Part shown: positions 1-6,051 of the stretch, one piece after another
How positions within the stretch are numbered: position 1 is the first letter of the stretch
How the letters are laid out: every line of letters starts with the position of its first letter
Source: an uncultured Sulfurimonas sp.
Lineage (GTDB): Bacteria; Campylobacterota; Campylobacteria; Campylobacterales; Sulfurimonadaceae
Assembly (NCBI GenBank): GCA_937914675.1
Contig: CALDOC010000578.1
Location: 1 to 15,969 of the forward strand
Direction: 5' to 3'
DNA length: 15,969 nucleotides
Notes under the pieces: model-generated
What the model saw: the letters and a program-made list of their open reading frames with translations, nothing else
Databases searched by the model: none
Told to the model about the DNA's origin: nothing
Made by a program: the position numbers and the translations under genes

Positions 1-155
1 GTTTTTACGCCAAGGAGCATGTGAAGACCGCCTTGAAGATCAAGTCCAAGCGTTATTTTCTTTCCGTTTTCCATTTGTAAAATAGAAGGAGCGGAAAAAA
101 ATACGCCAAAAACAATCGCTAACGCGAAGATGACTATGCGGTAATTAAGCTTCAT
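1..155 (-). CDS. secD: SecD, Sec translocase accessory subunit (N-terminal fragment)
   Basis: Partial gene: the first 51 codons read on the minus strand and the rest lies beyond position 1. The product begins MKLNYRIVIFALAIVFGVFF, a short basic start followed by the first membrane segment (about residues 5-23). It then reaches ITLGLDLQGGLHMLLGV (about 36-52), the conserved LGLDLQGG motif at the start of the SecD periplasmic part. SecD acts with SecF in the inner membrane and uses the proton-motive force to help release proteins secreted through SecYEG. The ATG at 153-155 overlaps the 3' end of yajC by 11 bases, so translation is probably coupled. The yajC-secD order is the usual bacterial arrangement. 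Confidence 0.93.
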   Translation of the reverse strand, partial: MKLNYRIVIFALAIVFGVFFSAPSILQMENGKKITLGLDLQGGLHMLLGVK

Positions 156-411
156 CCTCGTACTTCTTTGCAATGGAATCTCTTGTAATTTTCACTATCG
201 TATCGTCATTCATTTTTACGCTTAAAAAATGTTCCTCAACCTTATATATGACTACGATAAAGCCACCATTGGTGATGACTTTATCACCTTTTTTAAGAGC
301 TTCCAACATCTCTTTTTTAGCCTTAGCCTCTTTTTGTTGTGGGCGAATGATTACAAAATACATAATTGCAATTAAAAATACGAATGGCAATAACTGAGAG
401 ATAATTTCCAT
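145..411 (-). CDS. yajC: YajC, Sec translocon accessory protein
   Basis: An 88-residue protein of typical YajC length. It has one N-terminal membrane helix (about residues 5-22), immediately followed by the family signature IIRPQQKEAKAKKE (about 21-34), then a small cytosolic domain with the conserved GDKVITNGG motif (about 42-50). YajC associates with SecDF in the inner membrane; its exact role is not settled. The ATG at 409-411 is chosen because it gives the full membrane segment and has an AAAGGAAG ribosome site a few bases upstream. It is first in an operon with secD, and a TATAAT box at 447-452 on the minus strand is a plausible promoter. Confidence 0.95.
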   Translation of the reverse strand: MEIISQLLPFVFLIAIMYFVIIRPQQKEAKAKKEMLEALKKGDKVITNGGFIVVIYKVEEHFLSVKMNDDTIVKITRDSIAKKYEDEA

Positions 412-446
412 GAGCTTGACTTCCTTTGTTTTATAAAATTGTCGCG

Positions 447-452
447 ATTATA
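447..452 (-). promoter_or_regulatory. Predicted -10 box for yajC-secD
   Basis: Read on the minus strand this is a perfect TATAAT preceded by a T-rich stretch (TTTTTG). Start of transcription would be near 440, leaving a leader of about 28 bases with the yajC ribosome site. No -35 hexamer is evident, as is usual for the main sigma factor in Campylobacterota. Confidence 0.6.
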
Positions 453-484
453 CAAAAACTATACTAATAATCTACTAAGATAGG

Positions 485-490
485 TATAAT
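485..490 (+). promoter_or_regulatory. Predicted -10 box for lnt (leaderless transcript)
   Basis: A perfect TATAAT preceded by TAGG. The usual 6-base spacing after the box puts the transcription start on position 497, the A of the lnt start codon, and no purine-rich ribosome site lies between. The same TATAATTTCA string occurs before rpe (13564-13573), which supports this being a real promoter. Confidence 0.55.
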
Positions 491-496
491 TTCATC

Positions 497-1702
497 ATGA
501 ATAATCAAATGCAAAACATTTTGCTTGGAATTTTAACTGCGCTTTTATTTAGCGCTTTTATTTATTTTGAGTCGTACGAGTTAACAAATAAAGCCGTAAA
601 CACTATTTTTGGATTGGCCGCAATCGGACTATTTTTATACATTCCAAAAAAAAGCGTATTGGTTGCGGGATTTTTAATTGGTCTTTTTTGGTTTTACTGG
701 ATTGGATATAGTTTTAAGTATCAAGGCGTTGGATACATGACGCCCATAATTACTTTTAGTTTCGCTTTAATTTATCTGATGTTTTTTTCCCCTCTCTATT
801 TCACAAACAAAGCCCTTATAAGAGCTATTCTTCTTTTCATCCTAAGTTTTATAGAACCTTTTGATTGGAATTGGATGCAGATTGAGCTCATCTTCATAGA
901 TAGTTACATAGGCGCGTTTAAATATCAGCTTGCATCGGTTCTGCTGGCGCTCTCTTTGCCATCGCTTATCAAGAACAAATACAAATACGCTCCTTTGTTG
1001 ATTCTCCTCCTTGCGTTTAATTATGGTTATGAGGAGCAAAAAGACGCGCCGTTGAGAATCAAACTCGTTCAAACGGATATAAAGCAAGAAGAAAAATGGA
1101 AGAGAGAGAACCTTCGCTCAACTGTCGAGATGGTCTTTCATGAGATTGAAATCGCGGTGGATGAAAAATACGACGTGGTCGTTCTTCCCGAGTCGGTTTT
1201 CCCCATTTTTATGAACCGTCATCCCAAACTTATACAACAACTTTTAGAGTACTCGAGTAAAATATCGATTGTCGCAGGTTCGCTGCTCATAGAGGACGAC
1301 AAAGATTACAACGTGACGTACGTGTTTGAAAATGGGAGCTACAAGGTGGCGAAAAAACTTGTTCTTGTTCCTTTTGGAGAGTACGTACCTCTTCCAAAAT
1401 TCGCTCAAAAATTTATCAACGATACCTTTTTTAGTGGCGCTAGCGATTTTCTAACGGCGGATAAACCAACCGATTTTATCATTAAAGGCGTTACGTTTAG
1501 AAACGCGATATGTTACGAAGCGACTTGTTCGGAGATATATGAGGGGAACGTCTCTTTTGTAATCGCCACGAGCAATAACGCATGGTTTGCGCCATCTATA
1601 GAGCCAACGTTGCAAAAATTGCTTATGAGATATTATGGACGAAAAAACGGCGCCACCATTTATCACTCCGCCAACTATAAAGGGAGCGGAGTGATAAAAT
1701 AG
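497..1702 (+). CDS. lnt: Apolipoprotein N-acyltransferase
   Basis: Lnt adds the third acyl chain to the N-terminal cysteine of lipoproteins in the inner membrane. The 401-residue product has an N-terminal half of hydrophobic helices (about residues 5-175), then a carbon-nitrogen hydrolase domain (about 187-390). The catalytic triad can be placed: E232 in VVVLPESVFP, K287 in KKLVLVPFGEYVP and C339 in NAICYEA; E295 and E341 are the nearby conserved glutamates. It is shorter than E. coli Lnt (512) and, from memory, in the range seen in Campylobacterota. The ATG at 497 has no ribosome site; the next in-frame ATG (512) does not have one either. The -10 box at 485-490 suggests translation of a leaderless mRNA. 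The last 15 codons contain a perfect 13-bp inverted repeat. It is convergent with the Wzz-like gene. Confidence 0.92.
   Translation: MNNQMQNILLGILTALLFSAFIYFESYELTNKAVNTIFGLAAIGLFLYIPKKSVLVAGFLIGLFWFYWIGYSFKYQGVGYMTPIITFSFALIYLMFFSPLYFTNKALIRAILLFILSFIEPFDWNWMQIELIFIDSYIGAFKYQLASVLLALSLPSLIKNKYKYAPLLILLLAFNYGYEEQKDAPLRIKLVQTDIKQEEKWKRENLRSTVEMVFHEIEIAVDEKYDVVVLPESVFPIFMNRHPKLIQQLLEYSSKISIVAGSLLIEDDKDYNVTYVFENGSYKVAKKLVLVPFGEYVPLPKFAQKFINDTFFSGASDFLTADKPTDFIIKGVTFRNAICYEATCSEIYEGNVSFVIATSNNAWFAPSIEPTLQKLLMRYYGRKNGATIYHSANYKGSGVIK
1659..1698. terminator. Perfect 13-bp inverted repeat at the lnt / Wzz convergent junction
   Basis: Arms 1659-1671 (TTTATCACTCCGC) and 1686-1698 (GCGGAGTGATAAA) are exactly complementary, with a 14-base loop. 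The element lies wholly inside the last codons of lnt and 22-61 bases past the Wzz-like stop, so it could fold in both transcripts. No immediate U-run follows on either strand, so it is not a textbook intrinsic terminator. A role in transcription end or 3' protection of both mRNAs is inferred from position and symmetry. Confidence 0.45.
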
Positions 1703-1719
1703 CTAGCAAGACAATAAAT

Positions 1720-2649
1720 CTATTTTTCTTCTTTTCGAATAAACTCTAAAAAGAAGACTAAGAATATTCCCAAGATGATACTTGTGACAAACGAAACGAC
1801 CAAAATAAGTCCACGTTTTGGCTTTGTTTTGTCTTTTACGTAGGACTCCGCTGGTCCAGTCAATACGTCGCACTGATAATAGACTTTTGATTGCATCATA
1901 ACTTTTTCTTGCAATATGCCAGATATCATGGCGGACAAACTTTGGCGTAGTTCAAATCCATCGGATTTTTGCATCTCTTTTTCAAAATATCCTAGTTTCA
2001 CGTCCATGATTCTAAGATTGTTCGTCACGAGATACGCGCTGGCGTCTTTTAAAAACGCGTTGATTATGGTTGGTGGATACGTTCTATCGCTATCGCTGTA
2101 CGCGACTGTAATCAGACCCGTTTTTTTATCGCTTGAGATGGAGAAGCTTGCTTTTAAACTTTTGATTATATTGTAAGTTTCCAAATCATAATCTTTTTCT
2201 TTTTCTTTTTCTTCATCCGGTTGAGACTTAAAAAGGTCGTACAAGCCTCTAAAACCCAGAGCGAAGACGTAATTTTTGTCCGCGTCCGCGCTTGAGTAAC
2301 GCTCAACTATTTTATTGTTTTTTACAAACGTTTTCATAAACTCGTAATTGTTAAGTAGAGAGTCAAAAGCCACATCGGGAGTCATGGTTCCTCCACCAAC
2401 GCTCACGCCAGCCATGGCGGCAAGGCCTCCCAGTCCGGCAAATGACGAACCCGAGGATTCGGCGGTCGGAATTAAAATGGACGTCGACGTATAGACGTTT
2501 GGAAGTTTTAGGGCGTATATCAAAGTTAAAGTCACTATTGTCATCGTTACGCCCGCGATGATTTTTTTGCCCTTTAGAATCGTTTGCCACAACTCTCTTA
2601 AATCTATTTCGTCTTCTTCAACGTAACTGTTTTCATTAACCTGACTCAT
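1720..2649 (-). CDS. Wzz-like chain-length / polysaccharide co-polymerase protein
   Basis: A 309-residue inner-membrane protein with the layout of the polysaccharide co-polymerase (Wzz/GumC-N) family. A short cytosolic start contains IDLRELWQTILKGKK (15-29), then TM1 (about 29-48), a periplasmic domain, and TM2 (about 281-301) preceded by the family's PKRG. A Gly/Ala-rich hydrophobic stretch (about 66-87, including AGLGGLAAMAGVSVGGG) follows the first beta strand, as in many family members. No tyrosine-kinase domain follows TM2. Such proteins set polymer length or link polymerase to the outer-membrane exporter. The ATG at 2649 shares one base with the stop codon of the upstream SLBB gene (TAATG), so the two are translationally coupled and probably work together. 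The polymer is unknown: no glycosyltransferase, flippase or polymerase is in the window. Confidence 0.85.
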   Translation of the reverse strand: MSQVNENSYVEEDEIDLRELWQTILKGKKIIAGVTMTIVTLTLIYALKLPNVYTSTSILIPTAESSGSSFAGLGGLAAMAGVSVGGGTMTPDVAFDSLLNNYEFMKTFVKNNKIVERYSSADADKNYVFALGFRGLYDLFKSQPDEEKEKEKDYDLETYNIIKSLKASFSISSDKKTGLITVAYSDSDRTYPPTIINAFLKDASAYLVTNNLRIMDVKLGYFEKEMQKSDGFELRQSLSAMISGILQEKVMMQSKVYYQCDVLTGPAESYVKDKTKPKRGLILVVSFVTSIILGIFLVFFLEFIRKEEK

Positions 2650-5600
2650 TAGATGACGCCTAAAGTATGAATTGCCGCGGCTGTAAGAGCGAAACTAGAA
2701 AGAATCTTCGCCACGCTATCCCATATGTCAAGAGTATTGTTCTCTCTAATGTATATGGGAACAACGATTGTGTCCCCTTTTTGTATCTCTACGCTCGCGC
2801 TAAACCAACCGCCACCAATAGGTTCACTCGTTCCATTTGCATGAATCACGTACACGCTGTCCTCATCCGCGGCTCTTGAAAAGCCGCTAGCCATGTTTAT
2901 GTAGTCCTCAACGTTTTTATCTAAGTTATAAACAAATGAAGTTGGGTTGAACACTTCGCCAAATACCGTTACAGTGTCTATCTTGCTAGGAACCGTTATG
3001 CTGTCTTTATCTTTTAACACTAAATCAAATTCGCTGTTTTGAAATTTACTTATATTGCCATCAAGCATTAGACTCACTCTTCCTATTGGTTGATATTTTT
3101 GCGCTTCTAAAACGACTTCGTTTAAAGTGGCGCTCTCGCTACCTGAAGAAGAAACTTTTTTCGCGTTTGCCGGCATCGCGTTGTAGAGAGCGAGTTCTCT
3201 TTTGATTTTAGCTAAGGATTGATTGTATTGTTCCACTTGATTTTTTCTTATGCTCTCTCTAGTGAAAACAGAACCTTCAATAAAAGCGTCTTCCGTATAT
3301 CCGCCTGCCCGTCTGAGAACGTTGCTTAGAGTTTCACCGTTATCTATGGCGTAAGTTCCAGGGAACTTGACTTCGCCGGCGACTACAACCGTTCGATGTT
3401 CGCTCCATTGCGGTATTTTAAAAATTCTAACTTCATCATACGCTTCTAAGTTAATCTCGCTTAAAGCTTTATCTTCCGTATCTATTTTTAAAATAGTTCT
3501 TTGACGCGTTTGATTCTCGTCTAAATGGTATCTCACAATTTCTATATTGCGTTTATACGCACGCTTATTGAAACCGCCCGCCATGATGCTTAAATCTTCT
3601 AAAGTCATGCCTTTTCCATACTTTGTCGTAATGGGAGTATGCACTTCGCCCACTATGGAAACAGTCTCAAAATCTTGAGAATCCCATCCTAGTATCTTTG
3701 AAATTTTAACCTCGTCGTAAGGCTCTAGCTTTATCTCGTCAAAAGTCATTTTTTCCAAATCAAAACTGAGTGATTTTTGTTGTCGAGTTTGAGTCTCGTC
3801 TATAAAATATCTCGTAATACTGATAGATTTGGTGTAAGCCATTTTGTTTAATCCGCCTGCCATAACGAGCAAATCGGACAACGTCATGCCTTTTCCATAT
3901 TTGACTTTTATAGGATTGTTCACTTCTCCCGATATTGACACCACGTCAAAATCTTGAGTTCCCCATCCAAGTATCTTTGAAATTTTAACCTCGTCGTAAG
4001 GCTCTAGCTTTATCTCGTTGAGTTTTACTTTGTCCAAGTCGTATTTTATAACTTTTTGTTGTCTCGTTTGCGTTTCATCTACGTAATAACGCAATACGCT
4101 AATAGATTTTGTATATGCCGTTTTATTAAACCCACCGGCGATATGAATTAAGTCTGACATAGTCATGCCTTTTTCATAAAAAACCGTAGTCGGTTTAACG
4201 ACTTCGCCTTTAATGATAATCGGCTCTAAGATATGAGTGGAGTAATAATCATAGACTTCCAACTCGTCGTAAGGATTTAAAACGGTGTCGCCCTGCTCTT
4301 TTAAAGAGTAAAAAGACGTCTCTGGCATAAAATCATCAGTCGCAAAAGTAGTCAGACGAATTCTATCATCTAAAACACCTTCGATCCCTGAAGCGTTAAT
4401 GGCGTCTTTAATCGTAATTCCTGCAATATATTGAAGTTTTCCAGGCTTAATAAGCGTTGAGCCCTTTGTCGTAACGTACGAGCTTGAGTAAATGTCGTTC
4501 AAGCTAAATATGTAAATTTTGTCATTTGGAGAAAGAGCGACTGTCTCTTGATTGCTTATGACTTTTGAAAGATTAAAAGATTTACTAACGTACTGTAAGT
4601 CCTCGCCATATCTATTGATAACTCCGTAATCAAAATACGTGTTTGGCAAAAAGAATTTTTTAACTCCGTCTTTAAGTGAAACTTTTAAAAGTTCGTTTAA
4701 CGTTTTTTCCTTATTGAGCGCGTACGTTCCAGGTCTAATCACGTTACCGTAAATATTGACGCTGTTTTGGGCGGTAAAATCCAATGGATAGATATAAACT
4801 TTATCACCATTTTTCATAGCGAACTTTTTACTATCTTTGTAACTTACTTTAAAAGTTTCAAGCTTGGCATTATCGTCATATCTGTCGATCTTAATCTCCG
4901 CTTTAGACGCGTCGGGTTTCATGCCCCCGGCGTAATCAATGAGAGTGCGTAAAGTTTCATCCTCTTTGAGTTCAAATCTGGCGGTATGATTAACGTATCC
5001 ATCAATGCTAACTAATTTTTCAGCCTTATTTATAATAACGACGTCGCCATGTTTTAATAGAAACGTGTCAAAAGAATCACCTTTAAAAAGTAAATCGTAA
5101 AAATCTAGTTTTGCAACTATTTTCGACTCGCGTTTCACCACAATATTTCTCACGGAAGCGCTATCTCTAACGCCCTTTGAGACAATGAGTAAATCTTTTA
5201 CGCTGGAAAAAGATGATAAATTATAAAGTCCTGGAAATTTAACGTCCCCGATTAAAGTCGCTTGTATCGTGCTATATTTTTCAATGTTAATATGAAAATC
5301 ACTTATTTTAAAATGGACTTTCAACTGATTCATCAAATATTTTTTAGCGTCTATAAATTTCATCCCGCCTATTTGGAGTGGTCCGATAAAGTCTAGGTCT
5401 ATCGTTCCATCGCTTTTAACGCTGACGCTATAGTTCTTATTTCTATCTCCATAAACATGTATGCCAATTTTATCATCCGTTGAGATTATGTAATCATCGG
5501 GAGTTGGCAGGGAAGACGAATCTAGCGTATTTTTATTTGCGTAAAAAACCATAGAGTATCTCGCGAGTAAAGAAGAGCTTGCAGACTGCTGTTTTGCGTT

Positions 5601-5954
5601 CATCTCGGCTCTTATCGCTCCACTTGATTTGTAAAAAAATGGATTGACTCTTTTTGCCACGGCTGTTACTTTATGCAAGTCAGAGTCTGAGTTGGTGACG
5701 TCCTCAACCGTGGTGTCTATGTCATTCTCCGCGATTTCACTTGTAGTCTCCTCAACCTTAGTCTCGTTCTGAGAAGATACTTTTTCTTTAACTTCGCTTG
5801 AAGAAACGCCTTTTTCTTGCATAAGAGCTTTTGCTTGTGGCGTTTCGAGTATTGCTGGATTTTGAGAAATAGCTTGCTGCACTTGAACCATAGTTGGTTC
5901 GGCTTCAAGAGTGGAGAATAGAAGGAATAAGATTATAAGTAAACGATGGCGCAT
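2649..5954 (-). CDS. SLBB-repeat polysaccharide export protein (Wza/KpsD-like)
   Basis: A 1101-residue exporter, about three times the size of E. coli Wza. A signal peptide (about 1-18, cleavage likely after LEA) lacks a lipobox cysteine, so it is probably not a lipoprotein. Next comes a charged linker (about 45-105), a Poly_export domain (about 151-230, with DDYIISTDDKIGIHVYGD), then about nine SLBB-type repeats starting near 232, 315, 398, 494, 579, 672, 765, 856 and 995. The core motif is GEV..P....GMTL.DL...AGG. Three repeats (579-671, 672-764, 765-855) are closely related tandem copies, the middle one exactly 93 residues long. A Lys/Glu-rich, probably helical insert lies at about 900-935 and the C-terminus (about 1080-1101) is hydrophobic. 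The family forms the periplasmic and outer-membrane channel for capsule or exopolysaccharide. It is first in an operon with the Wzz-like gene; ATG 5952-5954 has an AAGGAT ribosome site. Confidence 0.9.
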   Translation of the reverse strand: MRHRLLIILFLLFSTLEAEPTMVQVQQAISQNPAILETPQAKALMQEKGVSSSEVKEKVSSQNETKVEETTSEIAENDIDTTVEDVTNSDSDLHKVTAVAKRVNPFFYKSSGAIRAEMNAKQQSASSSLLARYSMVFYANKNTLDSSSLPTPDDYIISTDDKIGIHVYGDRNKNYSVSVKSDGTIDLDFIGPLQIGGMKFIDAKKYLMNQLKVHFKISDFHINIEKYSTIQATLIGDVKFPGLYNLSSFSSVKDLLIVSKGVRDSASVRNIVVKRESKIVAKLDFYDLLFKGDSFDTFLLKHGDVVIINKAEKLVSIDGYVNHTARFELKEDETLRTLIDYAGGMKPDASKAEIKIDRYDDNAKLETFKVSYKDSKKFAMKNGDKVYIYPLDFTAQNSVNIYGNVIRPGTYALNKEKTLNELLKVSLKDGVKKFFLPNTYFDYGVINRYGEDLQYVSKSFNLSKVISNQETVALSPNDKIYIFSLNDIYSSSYVTTKGSTLIKPGKLQYIAGITIKDAINASGIEGVLDDRIRLTTFATDDFMPETSFYSLKEQGDTVLNPYDELEVYDYYSTHILEPIIIKGEVVKPTTVFYEKGMTMSDLIHIAGGFNKTAYTKSISVLRYYVDETQTRQQKVIKYDLDKVKLNEIKLEPYDEVKISKILGWGTQDFDVVSISGEVNNPIKVKYGKGMTLSDLLVMAGGLNKMAYTKSISITRYFIDETQTRQQKSLSFDLEKMTFDEIKLEPYDEVKISKILGWDSQDFETVSIVGEVHTPITTKYGKGMTLEDLSIMAGGFNKRAYKRNIEIVRYHLDENQTRQRTILKIDTEDKALSEINLEAYDEVRIFKIPQWSEHRTVVVAGEVKFPGTYAIDNGETLSNVLRRAGGYTEDAFIEGSVFTRESIRKNQVEQYNQSLAKIKRELALYNAMPANAKKVSSSGSESATLNEVVLEAQKYQPIGRVSLMLDGNISKFQNSEFDLVLKDKDSITVPSKIDTVTVFGEVFNPTSFVYNLDKNVEDYINMASGFSRAADEDSVYVIHANGTSEPIGGGWFSASVEIQKGDTIVVPIYIRENNTLDIWDSVAKILSSFALTAAAIHTLGVI
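3667..4018. repeat. Near-identical direct repeats inside the SLBB gene
   Basis: Segments 3667-3739 and 3946-4018 match with four differences over 73 bases, offset by exactly 279 bases (93 codons). Within them, 3691-3739 and 3970-4018 are identical over 49 bases, including all third codon positions, while flanking parts of the same protein repeats have diverged. They encode the EIKLEPYDEVKISKIL part of two neighbouring SLBB units. Confidence 0.9.
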
Positions 5955-5978
5955 AGAAATCCTTAAAAAAATTTTTGT

Positions 5979-5984
5979 ATTATA
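5979..5984 (-). promoter_or_regulatory. Predicted -10 box for the polysaccharide export operon
   Basis: TATAAT on the minus strand, with a predicted start near 5972 and an 18-base leader carrying AAGGAT before the ATG at 5954. The box is part of the palindrome ATTATAAT, so it also reads TATAAT on the plus strand (5981-5986), pointing towards ppk. That could make this a two-way promoter element. Confidence 0.5.
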
Positions 5985-6018
5985 ATCTAATCCTAGTTAC
6001 ATCCATATTAAAATTAGG

Positions 6019-6024
6019 TACAAT
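6019..6024 (+). promoter_or_regulatory. Possible -10 box for ppk
   Basis: TACAAT in the context TTAGGTACAAT, with a predicted start near 6031 and a leader of about 21 bases. It is one mismatch from consensus. The plus-strand TATAAT at 5981-5986 is the alternative and would give a leader of about 59 bases. The ribosome site before ppk is weak (TAGG at 6040-6043). Confidence 0.35.
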
Positions 6025-6051
6025 AAGAAAAAATATTACTAGGTTACATAA

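Noticed and set aside
3400..4250. Regular direct repeats considered as a CRISPR or satellite array
   Set aside because: The period is 279 bases, a multiple of three, and the repeats are in frame and encode SLBB domains; there are no short spacers.
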